Shown here: in pieces, positions 44,501 to 56,800 of the stretch | Layout of the letters: every line of letters begins with the position of its first letter | Numbering within the stretch: the stretch's first letter is position 1 | Assembly: GCF_037975245.1 (NCBI RefSeq) | Contig: NC_092561.1 | Coordinates: 8,554,001-8,618,000 of the forward strand | DNA from: Apostichopus japonicus | Taxonomy: Eukaryota > Echinodermata > Holothuroidea > Aspidochirotida > Stichopodidae | Direction: 5' to 3' | DNA length: 64,000 bases | Made by a program: the position numbers and the translations under genes | Notes under the pieces: model-generated | What the model saw: only the letters and a program-made list of their open reading frames with translations | Databases searched by the model: none | Told to the model about the DNA's origin: nothing

Positions 44501-47280
44501 GTGTGTGGATGACAAAATGTTCAGGATTGAATCAAATTCTATATACTGTATACAACCTACTATATCTTCACTAACAAGTAGATCTTTGGATTGGTTGCAA
44601 AATATATGCATGATAGCCAACACACCACAGAGTAGAAAATATAGTATACTTATCTCTTTAAATATAGGAAATTCCTTTATAATTAATATAAATTCAAAGT
44701 TACTGTACTTTACAGTGGTCAAAAGGTTATTAGAATAATTGTTCACCATGTCAAAGAATGCAGCTTTTCAAATTCAGTCACTAGGTTTGTGGCAATTTCA
44801 AGGACTTTTGCGGTCTAATCTATTTATTTGGTATGAATAATATTGTCGTACTAGGGGTAACAACAATAGAGATTAACAGAGTATTGAATCTGTTCAAAAA
44901 TTTGACTTCTTTGACACAAAAGTGACTCATCAATATGTACAGTATAGTATTATATATCTAGGTTAATATTCATCTTTATAAACCCACATATTCTATGGTA
45001 GAAGAAAGGTTTCACAACTAGGCAGCCAAAACTTTTTGAACCTAATCAACCCATGCCATCATCTGACATTTTAAATTGGCTGTGAATACTAAATTAGAGC
45101 AACAAATAAAACTTCTTCTGCCTATTTAACATAGCATTTTTATCTAATTAATTGTTAGGCTGATTGACATTATGATGTTTAACAACACTTTTCGAGAGGA
45201 AAATGTACCCCCCCCCCCCCTCTAGGTGTGCTCATGCCCTCCAGTGTCACAAACCAGTTACTGCCTCACACATGAGAAATCCCTGAGAAAACCCAGGTAC
45301 TTACTGTAATATACTGTGTACACATTATCTACTGTGACTGAATAAAGCAGCCTCCACTGGGATAAATACATATAATGGAAGTAAACGACATAGGCAAAAG
45401 AATATATATAATTGAAATTGTAGTGAGTTGGAAAATCCAAGATAATGAAAAACTTCCAGCCTCAGTTTTTCACTGTTCTGTAGGGAATAATTGATATCCA
45501 GTATATCAAATTTATCAAATTGCTATACAAGGCAAAATACATGTACAGTACAACAGCTTTTGTTTACAAAGAAACCACAGTATTTTAAAAAAGAGCCTTC
45601 AGCATAGCTACACAAAATTTAAAAATTAAACCATAAAACTTTTCCGAGATATCCTGAATTTTTTTATGAAATGCTACTTAAAGTATGGAGCGTATACATA
45701 CATAAGCTTTAACTGTTTCACAATAAAGTGACAAGTTGGTGAAAGCTGCTGTTATTTGGATGCCATTTGCCAAAGTATTCACGACTAAAAAGAACCTTGT
45801 TTGCATAGTACACAACCAATATACTGTACACACTACAGCTTCACAAAACAAAATGCAAATTCATGCTAACTACAGTAAAGCAGTTAAAAACTACATGGTA
45901 AATGACCTATAGTGCTATCAGAGAATAAGTTTGGTTTTTACAGTTTGAGATTAATTTGAAGAAATCGTTTCTTTGTTTTATTTTTTGGTGTGCATTGGTT
46001 ACCATGTACTATGTAGTGGAACTACTGTCTCAGAATAAGTATCACAAGTGAACAGTGAATATTTACTTATCCTTGCAAACCAAAAATAATATTACAACAT
46101 AAATGATAGTTATTACACTTCCTGAAACATGAATGAAAGAAACTAAGTTAAACAAAATTCATTTTGCATGATAAAAGGTGTCTTTGTTCCCAATGTTAAA
46201 AACTACACAGGCACTAAGCTAACTCTGAAGATGATGGAAGATACCATTATACCCTACATTAGGGGTCGTAAAATGTTTTTCAGAAAGAAATGACACATGC
46301 GCATTCATGGTCTCTTAATTTTCTGTAAAATGAAAAAAAAATTACCATCCAAACATAAGAAATTTGGTGTAAAATAAAGAATCCCACATGGCAGGTGTTT
46401 AACCATGTAATATGTTTTGGCTCATCGTGGCTATAATTTTGCCACCGAATAGTCACGCTAATTACCCTAGTTCGTAACAACGATGAACATATCTCCTTTT
46501 ATAATGACAGGAATAGATATACACCACGAAAATCTGAAAATAAATCAGATTTACAACCAATTATAGCAAAAAGTCCAAATGGTATTGATTTGTGGCAAAG
46601 GTTTGGTGATGTTCATTGGTTTTCAATGTCTATGCTGCAACTGCTATAAAGATTTTAGAGATATTGGCATGGTACAGACTACAGTATAGAATTAAGTAAC
46701 TAAAAGATTCCAGTTCTAGCAAAGGTAAGACTTTGATCAATGACAACAGAAAACAAACGCTATAGGATTTCATACATTAGGTAAATCGAACTGTTCTCAT
46801 TCACAATATATTTGGATGGTCCTTGTCTGTGATAATGGTATGCCTGCTTTCACGTGATATGACTTACTAGTCTTGTAGTACTAGTACTACAGTGTAACAG
46901 TAAAGTGTAGGCTCCACAAATATTGTACATAGACCTAGCACATGTCATTACCTTTTACTCTCCTACTACTAGTACTAGGAGGGCGGGTCCATAAGTATTG
47001 TGAGTCAGAAACATCTGCAGAAAAAATACGGCTTGTCACTGAATATAAATTTAAAAGGACAATTCTATTTTACCTTTGCAATAATCCTTGGCTTCAACAC
47101 ACCTTGTATCTGACTCTTAATACGAGATATTCTCCAACATGTGGAATTCCGTTCTTTGTTATACTGTCGTCTGCAACAGCCGAACTTGTTAACGTTGGAA
47201 AACCGTGTAATAACTAATATAGGTATTAGTAAACAGGACGGATCTGACCGTTATAATAAACAGTAGATCGGCTAGACAAT
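41592..47280 (-). other. Likely 5' UTR intron / upstream region of the SDR gene
   Basis: A splice acceptor 36 bp upstream of the SDR ATG implies a non-coding first exon somewhere here. One possible donor on the minus strand is GGTCAA/GTAAGT near 42015; GC boxes near 47350 could be the promoter. The region contains dispersed repeats (about 42115-42235 and 45400-45465) and many TACAGTA motifs. No coding exon is seen. Confidence 0.4.
45395..45470 (-). repeat. Fragment of SINE-like family C
   Basis: The block ataattgaaattgtagtg ... agttggaaaatccaa ... aaacttccagcct is shared with 49385-49445. Confidence 0.55.
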
Positions 47281-47345
47281 GTCATAGACGCATTTGAAGG
47301 CTACGAAATTTTTCTCTGTATTGTATCCGACGTGTGCGGAACCTG

Positions 47346-47400
47346 GGAAGTGGGCGGATTGGAAGGGGCGGATTGGATGGGGCAGACTGGATGGGGCGGG
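47346..47400 (-). promoter_or_regulatory. GC-box/CCAAT cluster, candidate promoter
   Basis: On the minus strand this reads as repeated CCGCCC/CCCGCCCC (Sp1-type) boxes alternating with CCAAT, in imperfect ~17-bp steps, next to CpG-containing sequence. It lies 5.8 kb upstream of the SDR start codon in the right orientation to be its promoter. There is no direct evidence of transcription. Confidence 0.3.
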
Positions 47401-48544
47401 GAATAGGTGCGGAGAGCAAGGGGTTGGAGGGAAAGGGGCTAGGTGAAGAGGGATGGAAAAGGTAAGGGGTTTCAGGTGTGTTAGGGAGAATTGAATGCAA
47501 AATATGAATTGTGAATGGCCATCACTGTTGGTACTCTAATAGCCTGATAACCACTAGCAAGGTCTATGGTTGAAAAAACCCCTATTTAGTGTAGTTTCCT
47601 ACTACGCTGGCCTGCGTTTACAGTGTCAGAATATTGTGATGAGAAATCTTAGCTCATATAACCTCACCTCACCTTATTGGGAAATAAAATGACGTATCCC
47701 TTCGCTTTTGCTTCCTATCTATTTTTATGTTTGAGGTTGCCTATTCCTTAAATATGCAAATTTTCTCCCACCTTACTTCGTACTAATATACTTGACTGGT
47801 CATTGTGCATAGCGCAACTGACAAGTACAGTGTGCTTATGAGCTAAGCGTCAACAGATAAGGTATGTTGAAGAAATGGAATATAAATTGTACAAGCCCCC
47901 CCCCCCCCCCCGCTCCCATCGTCTACATTCTCTCACACGTACTCTACTAGCTAGGTATACCGTAGTTCACTTCAAACTCTAACTTCAATCCATTTGTGAA
48001 GTATTGCAGAAATTAATTCCGGCTCTTTAGCCGATTTCGATTGATATTATTTTTAATGAATAGCTGATGTCTATTTGTAGTAATTAATTTTAACTGATAA
48101 CGAAACCGAGAAAATTGAAAATTGGAACACGGTTGTTACAGTGACACCACCACCATTCATAACATTTTTTCTGCTAAATTGGTCAGGCTAAAAAATTGTA
48201 TATTTATTGGAGTCACATGCGCTTGGACTTGCTTGCTTTGTATACATACAGCACTTAATTGTGACCTTAAAACGACCTGTTTATCACGCGCTCACTGTAT
48301 TGCACTGTTAGCGTCCACAGGTTTCATCATGCGTTATCCTCTTCATATTAACAATATTAAAATATTGTAGATACGCCGTTTGGACTTGTTTCGGCGTAGC
48401 ATTTGTATATGCATGGGTAATTTTTTTTAACAGAAAGTTGCTGTCCGCGGTGTGATACAGCAACAATGCGGAAGGGTGGAACATCACATGACCGTATACA
48501 GTTAGTTTACTCGTGCAGGAAGTACAATACAGCGTTTGCGGCAG

Positions 48545-48626
48545 ATGGAGGCCAAGGCTAAGTTGTGGTTCTGTTTATTTGTTTTCATGGTAGCTGCTGG
48601 ATACATTTGCCTTAAACCTATATTTT
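48545..48626 (+). CDS. Possible first exon with signal peptide or type II anchor
   Basis: An ATG opens MEAKAKLWFCLFVFMVAAGY followed by ICLKPIF, a classic signal peptide or signal-anchor: short basic start, then about 16 hydrophobic residues. It ends at a good donor TTTT/GTAAGG in phase 1. CpG-containing sequence and an E-box-like CACATGAC lie about 60 bp upstream. No following exon was found on the plus strand before the window ends, so this may be the start of a secretory-pathway gene or a chance match. Confidence 0.3.
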
Positions 48627-48737
48627 GTAAGGGGGTTTATTTTCATTAGAATTCAAAAATATGGAGATGGGGCAAATCCAAAACAGGGACCTTGGCCATG
48701 CAGGCGGGTTACTATACGTCCTAACTTATCATCCCGT

Positions 48738-49247
48738 TTGGCAACGGTCCAAAACATATTTGTCCCCGTCAGCAAACTAACTAACATTCCCAATTTTGAA
48801 AAGGAGATCTTTGTAACTTCCCAAACTAGTACTGTTTTACGCATGGGCGACGATACACCAAGCATGTCAACATCCGCTCTTTCATATTATAGACTAGCGA
48901 AGAAACTAACTCGCATTCGAAGCAATATATGCTTTCTTCGTGAATGTAGACGTGAACATGTAGTGCCTAACGGCCTAAGGGCCAAAAACGTACTTCTCAA
49001 CACCATCAATTCACCTCGTGCAGTTGCCCTCACCAGAAAACATAGCCTCATGGTTAATACAGGTTGTTCGCTGGTGCGTTTCAGCTTAGGGGAATTGGTT
49101 GTAAAGTGTTTACTTCTATACACGGAGTCGGTAGTTTGCATCTCATTCCTTGATAAAGCCTTAACCGGCGAAATATTGGAACATACAGCTTTGTATAATT
49201 TCTTACTTTGTTTGTTGAAGTCTCATATTCTACAATTCATCATATAG
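48738..49247 (+). pseudogene. Unidentified ORF, possibly retroelement-derived
   Basis: This is a 169-residue open frame, also open upstream to about 48655. The middle (YYRLAKKLTRIRSNICFLRE and on to PNGLRAKN) is Arg/Lys-rich and helical and loosely recalls the N-terminal part of Penelope-like retroelement ORFs. The last ~50 residues look non-coding. A 34-bp direct repeat (48854-48887 and 49252-49285) brackets most of the ORF's 3' part. I do not recognise the family with confidence. Confidence 0.3.
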
Positions 49248-49280
49248 TGCCTACACCAAGCATGTCAACATCCGCTCTTT

Positions 49281-49300
49281 CATATATATATATATCTATA

Positions 49301-49347
<47 letters not shown>
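49281..49347. repeat. TA microsatellite
   Basis: (TA)n with a few interruptions, following the second copy of the 34-bp direct repeat. Confidence 0.95.
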
Positions 49348-49350
<3 letters not shown>

Positions 49351-49500
49351 AAATGGTGGTTACGACAAAGGCAAATGAATATACATATAATTGAAATTGT
49401 AGTGAGTTGGAAAATCCAATAGAGTGAAAAAAAACTTCCAGCCTACCGTCGGAATTCGAACCGGGGCCTCCCGCTTTATATGCGGACACCCTTATATATC
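49345..49500 (-). mobile_element. tRNA-like SINE, family C
   Basis: Next to a TA microsatellite, the block tgaaattgtagtgagttgg...aaacttccagcctacc is followed by gaattcgaaccggggcctcc, which on the minus strand gives a B-box-like GGTTCGAATTCC. Related copies are at 45395 and 52725-52890. Confidence 0.6.
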
Positions 49501-49876
49501 AACGTACGTATGATGTTTGGGTCATTGTACTGTATCTTCTTTAAAGTTAACGTTTCCAAATCTACTTGTCGATTTATTACGGCCGTATACGTCCTCAGAT
49601 TGAAGCTGGCGTGATAGCAAATACGTACACACTTGCCGGAATCTATTTGAACGTTTTAATCTAGTATATTACAGTCAGTGGAATTTGAGGGGGACTCAGT
49701 CCCCTATATAATAGCACATAATCGTCATTTCCGTGAGAAAGTTAACATCACATTGTCCTAATATTGACATTTATTCAACATTATACGCAATACAATGAAC
49801 GAACACGGTATTTATATCCGGCTTTGAACCGAAACCGTTCGTGTTATATAGGAGTAACTGTGCTGCGAATGACCTG

Positions 49877-50038
49877 TGGATACGATCGATCACTAGTGTT
49901 TCACCATGTGCATGCAGATCCTGATCCAGAACCTGACACAAAAACTTAAAAGTAGACCGGTGGATACTCGATCACTAGTGTTTCACCATGTGCATGCAGA
50001 TCCTGATCCAGAACCTGACACAAAAACTTAAAAGTAGA
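49877..50038. repeat. ~80-bp tandem duplication
   Basis: Two nearly identical units (about 49877-49960 and 49961-50038) share 'gatcactagtgtttcaccat', 'gtgcatgcagatcctgatcc' and 'aacttaaaagtaga'. The second abuts the MITE at 50039. Confidence 0.9.
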
Positions 50039-50388
50039 CAAGGGCGTAGGAACCGGGGGCGCCAGCCCCCCCAGTGAAAAATATGGAGGGGCGGAAGTAT
50101 GATTCCGCCCCCCCCCCGCTTCGCAAGTCAGAAAACCCCTTTTTTTTCCAAATGAGAAAAAAATCTCATTTGGAGCACCAAATTGCATCTAAGGCCAGGT
50201 GATGATGCAAAATTATTTACAAAATGGAGTGGGTGTTGAAGTGTGCTGTATATTGCGCCAAATTGCATCTGAGGCCACCTGGAAATGCAAAAAAATTCCA
50301 AAGGGGAGGGGGACACCCCCTCCCCTTAGAGGCCGGCCATCAGTCTTCAGCCCCCCCCCCCACTCAAAAGTACCTTCCTACGCCACTG
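50039..50388 (+). mobile_element. hAT-like MITE (GGCGTAGGAA family)
   Basis: It starts CAAGGGCGTAGGAACC and ends inverted TTCCTACGCCACTG. The 8-bp flanks are aaagtaga (50031-50038) and aaagtagc (50389-50396). The interior is rich in C/G tracts and has no transposase. Confidence 0.8.
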
Positions 50389-50656
50389 AAAGTAGCCTAA
50401 TTATAGCACAACCTTGCGTGACGTAAATTATAAACCTATATAATTCATTGCCGAAATATTCCTCAGAATGCCCATTTAATACGTTATTTCTTTGAGCATG
50501 GGGGAGGAAACCACACCCCACACATGTTTGTTGGTTACAACGTACCCAGCGCCACAACCCTCCTATTTAAAAAACCTTGATCCTCAGTTGTTCACAGTGA
50601 GTTTCATAGTCAGTTCGTACCAATTTTGGACGGTGTGTGTGTGGAGGTGTTGAGGA

Positions 50657-50659
<3 letters not shown>

Positions 50660-50709
<50 letters not shown>
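50660..50709. repeat. TA microsatellite
   Basis: Pure (AT)n of about 50 bp. Confidence 0.95.
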
Positions 50710-50711
<2 letters not shown>

Positions 50712-51590
50712 ACAATGGCCCCCTCAATAAAGTTTACCCCCAGTACTTTGCTTTAGTTTCCGATGATGATAAAGTTGATTTTACAAAAGTTGTATACATG
50801 ACAATCTGTAGCCCGACATGAGTTTTGTGAGCGTAGCGTGAAGTTATTGTAACTCCTATACATGATCCTGGTTGTCTTACTTTACAGCTTATTCATGAGT
50901 CCGTTGCCATGGTAACCTTTCTTATTTTAAAGTATTGCGTCCATAGTATTAATGTTTTTTTTTTGGTATTATGACATTATACCGTACATTATATTATGAG
51001 TTATTATATTATGCACTTATAATATGGCGGAATTATTTTTGTCCTTAGTACTTGCCAAAAATCAAATAATGATGACACAGGATTGGTCGTACCGTCAAAT
51101 TTCTGCCTATTCTTTTGTGAAAAACTCTGAAAATGACCTTTTCATAAATTTAAGTGTCCTTGTCCCTTAAAGAACTCCCGCTTTCCATTTCTTAATAGGC
51201 TTGTAAAAGTGTTCTTACTCGTAAATAAAATGTAGATAACCTGGGTGAGTGGAGGGGTGGGGGTGAACTGCCACATTTAAATGAATGTTCCAATTTAACA
51301 CGTCTCCACGCTGTCTGGAATAATAAAATTTGAATCTTTTAATAATTCGTAGGACTCTGCAGTTTATATTTGTCCTTCTGCTGACTTTGAAGATGAAATG
51401 CAATCAAACTTGAGGAAGATAAACATATAATTCTGCACAGGGCGCTAGTAAACTTTTCATTCGGGTGACGCTGAAGTTTTGGCACAATTCGCGCCCCATT
51501 CCGATATCACAATTTGGCCAAGTGATTCAGGTTTATGCTATGCGAACGAACAGAATTTGCCAAAGTGGTTGTTATCATATACGATTCAAA

Positions 51591-51709
51591 CAGGGGGTAG
51601 AAAGCTTCCAAAAAGTTGGGTAGGGGGGGGGGACAACATCAGAGGGGCACTTTCTCATTCCACAACCACCACTCGTTATGCTATAAACCGATACACACCG
51701 GCCATATCA

Positions 51710-51747
<38 letters not shown>

Positions 51748-51950
51748 TATATGATGTATTAGTATGCTATCAATACTATTTTGGTGCACATGAATAATTA
51801 AAATAAAATATTAAAATTAACGAAGGCTTAAGATATCCAAAAGACAGTTCTTCATCAAAGGGGCATATTTTATTTGCCAGTAGGGCACATTTGCATTTTT
51901 GGAAAAAATGGGGGAGGGGCACGAGCCCTCACCCCGGCTTCTCTCCCCTG
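51591..51950 (+). mobile_element. hAT-like MITE (CAGGGGGTAG family), copy 1 with TA expansion inside
   Basis: It starts CAGGGGGTAGAAAGCTTCC and ends CTCTCCCCTG, with 8-bp flanks gattcaaa and gttccaaa (two mismatches). The interior matches 55749-56113 (cagaggggcactttctcatt, ataaaccgatacacaccggc) but carries a TA microsatellite at 51712-51752. Confidence 0.75.
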
Positions 51951-52690
51951 GTTCCAAACATTAAGGTAATATAAGAAAATTTACAGAGTAGGAGGGATGG
52001 TTTATCAAAGGAAGGTGATTACCTTAAAACCTGTGAAAGTTTCAGTCCTAGCAATGGAATCACCCAAGGTGAAATTTTTCTCTATTCTTTTCATTGTCAT
52101 TTTGCAGAGCGATTTATGACTTTTATGGTAACGTTAAGGTGTCGTCAAAATATTACGATTTTCTACCCGTATCGGTCTGTATATTACCAATTTTCAATAT
52201 TTCTTCACTTTTTATGTTTGAATAATAACTCATCAATTCCATATTCTTTGTTTTTAACTTATCAAAGCTTCATATAGTTAGGGGGGGGGGCCTTTCTAAA
52301 TGTCAAAACTTTCGCAGGAAAATGATAAATTGTTCCTCTAGCGTTATATGAGTATTTTAAAACCTTTCCGACAAATGCTGCAATGATCTTAGTGAATGTT
52401 TGAAATTTTGCAAAATGTAAAAAATGTCATCAATGGAAAGCAAAGCGCAAAATCACAATTATTCCTTAATCAAAGGAAAGCAAGGAAAAATCCATTTTGC
52501 AGAAAATTGGATGCGAATCACATGACAAGCTTATAATTCTTCACTTACTTGTAAATTGTCTACTTTTGACAAGTAAACAATTTGAAATTTTCGGCAACTT
52601 TTTTTAATACAAGTGAGCAATTCAAAAAATTGCAGAAATTTTGTGACAATTTATTGAGAGCATTTTAACGGAGCCTTTAATTGTGGTTAC

Positions 52691-52727
<37 letters not shown>
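52691..52727. repeat. TA microsatellite
   Basis: (TA)n adjoining a SINE-like family C copy. Confidence 0.9.
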
Positions 52728-52729
<2 letters not shown>

Positions 52730-52890
52730 GAAATCATTGGAGTTGTAAAACAGAACATTGAAAAAACTTCCAGCTTCCACCAGGATTCAAACTTGGCCTC
52801 TTGCTTTATCTGCGGACAACCTAACCACTATAGGCTATGAACGCTGATTGTATGTTCAGAGGTTCGAAACCGGTATGGAAGGTTGTAACA
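52725..52890 (-). mobile_element. tRNA-like SINE, family C, diverged copy
   Basis: It follows a TA microsatellite and shares 'aaaaaacttccagc', 'ggattcaaacttggcctc' and 'ttatctgcggaca' with 49430-49490. Confidence 0.55.
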
Positions 52891-52892
52891 TT

Positions 52893-52940
<48 letters not shown>

Positions 52941-52946
52941 TATACT
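52893..52946. repeat. TA microsatellite
   Basis: (TA)n with a single CA interruption near each end. Confidence 0.9.
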
Positions 52947-53662
52947 TTCTGGGAACTAACCCTATATATATCTATATTCCTGTTTCATTCGATATATATG
53001 ATCAAATTCAGCAAATTCATGTTTTAGTTAGGTTGTGCATCAATATTTGTTTCAGTTCTCCCACCCTCCTTAATGGGAATGGAAAGGGAGTGATAGAGTG
53101 AGAAGTTTCTGTATGGAACTAAATATATATGGGATGGGGAACAAGGAAGGAGGGGCAGGGGAGAGGGACAGAGAACACTGCATATATGCATTGGCATAAA
53201 CCAGGGTTTCACATTCTTCTCTGCTCATGCATGTTAATTTAGGGGTGTGGATGGGAAAGATAAGTGTGGAGGGGCAAGGGGAGGGGGGGGGATACAATAA
53301 GCTTTCTGTTGATGAATGTAAATAAGAACAAAAGGAATCATCTGGTTGTATTTGACAATAAACTATATTTATATTATAAAATTATATTTTATTATTATTT
53401 AACATGATGATAATAATACTATAATTGGGTATCAAATAAACTATAATCTGGATTGCTGATTACGAGCGTTTTTACGCAAATTTAATTTTTAGAAGGTAAA
53501 CAAAATTTTGGCAAATGTAATGAACAAAATATCTGGACAAGTTGATAATAACTGAACCCAGAATGATGGCATAATCATCTCACAAACCATCTTTTACTTT
53601 TTGTTTCACAGTAAGAAAGAGTTGTATTTTATGTATTTTTCCCCTCGTTTTCACTTCTTTTT

Positions 53663-53851
53663 TCAGGGCTTTTCACCGCAAGCGAGCCTTCTGTTGATGT
53701 CCTCGATGACACCTGGCAGGTCATTGATGCTGTCAATGACATAGTGAGCTCCAGCCTGTGTTAGCTTGTCATATGCTGCTTGCAATTTCTTGCTGTACTC
53801 CCCCTTCTCCATTTTTGCCAACTGTTCCTCTGTCGCTGCCATGTAGTTACC
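53663..53851 (-). CDS. phnX: phnX last exon
   Basis: This is a 189-bp exon with acceptor GGTTGCCAG, running to TGA at 53665-53663. It starts GNYMAATEEQLAKMEKGEYS and ends in INRRLACGEKP. The TGN junction with exon 4 and the 'YDKLTQAGAHYVIDSINDLP' segment fit the C terminus of PhnX. A minus-strand AATAAA lies at 53393-53388, about 270 bp past the stop. Confidence 0.93.
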   Translation of the reverse strand, partial: GNYMAATEEQLAKMEKGEYSKKLQAAYDKLTQAGAHYVIDSINDLPGVIEDINRRLACGEKP

Positions 53852-56800
53852 CTGGCAACCAACGAGGCAAAGAAATGGAGCAAACAAACAGATAAAAAAA
53901 AAAAAAATTATCATAAATAAATAAAAGATGACTAAGCTAAATTAACTATAAGATTTTACTATACCTCTACACGTTATCAGTACGGTTTGAAAATATTCCA
54001 GACAGACTGAAGAAAGATAACAAATTGGTCACATATGAACACCAAGCTTTTCTCAAGTACCTGTTTAACAGCTAGATATACCAGTTATGGAGAATAGCAA
54101 TTTCTGCCCAAATTCTTATATACAAAGTAGATTTCATAGGGCAGATAAATTTGCTACAATAAGTTGCAATATTAGTTTTGTAACTATGTAACAGACCATT
54201 CTGAGGTATTATCAGACTACATAGAGGTATATCAACAGTGATACTAATGCATGGACCTCGCAATAAAAAAAACTGCCTCAAATGCAACCAGCTATATCAA
54301 GTTTCAAAAAGTATTATCAGACGATATTGAGGTATACCAACAGTGACTCTAATGCATGAACATCGCAATCACAAAAACTGCTGCAAATGCAACCAGCTGT
54401 TTCAAGTTTCAAAAGGTATTATCAGACGATATTGAGGTATACCAACAGTGATACTAATGCATGGACCTCGTAATCACATAAACTGTCGCAAAGGCAACCA
54501 GCTGTCTCAAGTTTCAAAAGGTATTATCAGACGATATTGAGGTATACCAACAGTGATACTAATGCATGGACCTCGTAATCACATAAACTGTCGCAAAGGC
54601 AACTAGCTGTCTCAAGTTTCAAAAGGTATTATCAGACGATATTGAGGTATACCAACAGTGACTCTAATGCATGAACATCGCAATCACAAAAACTGCTGCA
54701 AATGCAACCAGCTGTTTCAAGTTTCAAAAGGTATTATCAGACGATATTGAGGTATACCAACAGTGACTCTAATGTGCATGAACCTTGCAATCACAAAAAC
54801 TGCAGCAAATGCAACCAACTGTTTCAAGTTTCAAAAGGTATTATCAGACGATATTGAGGTATACCAACAGTGACACTAATGCATGGACCTCGCAATCACA
54901 AAAACTGCAGCAAATGCAACCAACTGTTTCAAGTTTCAAAAGGTATTATCAGACGATATTGAGGTATACCAACAGTGACACTAATGCATGGACCTCGCAA
55001 TCACATAAACTGTCGCAAATGCAACCAGCTGTTTCAAGTTTCAAAAGGTATTATCAGACGATATTGAGGTATACCAACAGTGATACTAATGCATGGACCT
55101 CGTAATCACATAAACTGTCGCAAAGGCAACCAGCTGTTTCAAGTTTCAAAAGGTATTATCAGACGATATTGAGGTATACCAACAGTGCCCCTAATGCATG
55201 AACCTCGCAATCACAAAAACTGCTGCAAATGCAATCAACTGTTTCAAGTTTCAAAAGGTATTATCAGAATATATTGAGGTATACCAACAGTGACACTAAT
55301 GCATGGACCTCGCAATATGCGTAAACTGCCGCAAATGCAACCAGCTGTCTCAAGTTTCAAAAGGTATTATCAGACGATATTGAGGTATACCAACAGCGAC
55401 AGTAATGCATGGACCTCGCAATCACAAAAACTGGCGCAAATGAAGCCAGCTGTCTCAAGTTTCAAACGGCATGACATTTGGATGCATCTAATAGACAAAA
55501 ACTATATGGCTTCTAGACCTGGTTATGACTCTTTTAAACGTTGTATTTTTTTCCAGAATTGCCATAAGCACAGAAATCTTTTGAAAGAACTTTGGGAAAT
55601 GAAAATTTATCTACCATCGGACAAGCAAATGGACTCACCGTCTTGGCTACTCCAACTGCCCAACATCCAGCAGTTAAACCCTCTGTGATACCACCAGCAG
55701 TGTCATCAACCTTTGCAAAATTTAATGGAGAAAACAATGGGTAGTCACCAGGGGGGTAGGAAGCTTCCAAAAAGAAGGGGGGCACAACATCAGAGGGGCA
55801 CTTTCTCATTACACAACCACCAATCGTTATGCTATAAACCGATACACACCGGCCATATCACTTAAATATATATGATTTGTTAGTATGCTATCAATACTAT
55901 TTATTAATATTGTTTATTGTTAACCGTGCTACAAGAAGATATGTAATGCCATTTTATAAATAGCATGTACAGACTAAAATAAATAATTAAAATAAAATAT
56001 TAAATTTAACAAAGGCTTAAGATATCCAAAAGAGAGTTCTTCATCAAAGGGGCACATTTTATTTGCCATTTTGCAAAAAGTGGAGGGGGCAGGTCCCCCC
56101 CCCCTACCGCCTGGTAGTCACTACTTCCAGTCTTATTTATACCACAGAACACCTCCATACTGGATATTTTAAATTACATCATCAAATGTAAGCCTATGTC
56201 TTAACTTTATTTATTAACTTAATTAATCAATAAATGTCTAATGTTCTATAGGTTTTGTTTATGTTAATTGTATACCATTCATATGAAGCTTGGGGCAGGG
56301 TGGGTATATTTTTAATAACTTCATCGAATGTAAGCCTATGTCTTAACTTTATTTATTAACTTTACAACTCAGAAAATGTCTAATGTCCTAAAGGTTTTGT
56401 TTATGTTACTCGTATACCATTCATATGACGCCTGGGGCAGGGTGGGTGGGGGAGGGGATTGTTGTATTCTTTGTAATTTGCTTACAAATTAAAATTTGGT
56501 TGTGCTGGTATGCTACCCAATCAATACCAAAAGGGATGAGATTTGTCCATTGCTACTATCTGTCAGTCATTTCACTTTAAGGTCAAGTCATTGCCTGCAG
56601 TTTGTATGACTTGAGCTGTCTTTATAAGACAGTGAGGGGGTGGGAGGGGGGAGAGGGGCTAAATTGAGGACCCCATTGGCCACATCCCAAATCTGGCACT
56701 GGTTACACATCATACAAAGACGTAAATAGTGCGGATAAAGAAATACATTCCCTAACATTACGGTCTCTAGTTTTGCAAACTGCAGACCCTTTGCGCCTAT

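Noticed and set aside
49280-49489. Minus-strand ORF with Tyr-Ile repeats
   Set aside because: It is a translated TA microsatellite plus SINE-like sequence.
54785-55105. Repeat protein with 35-residue units
   Set aside because: It is the 105-bp satellite read in one lucky frame; neighbouring units contain stop codons and there is no start or splice context.
54200-55470. CRISPR-like array
   Set aside because: Units are contiguous 105-bp satellites without unique spacers, in a eukaryotic intron.
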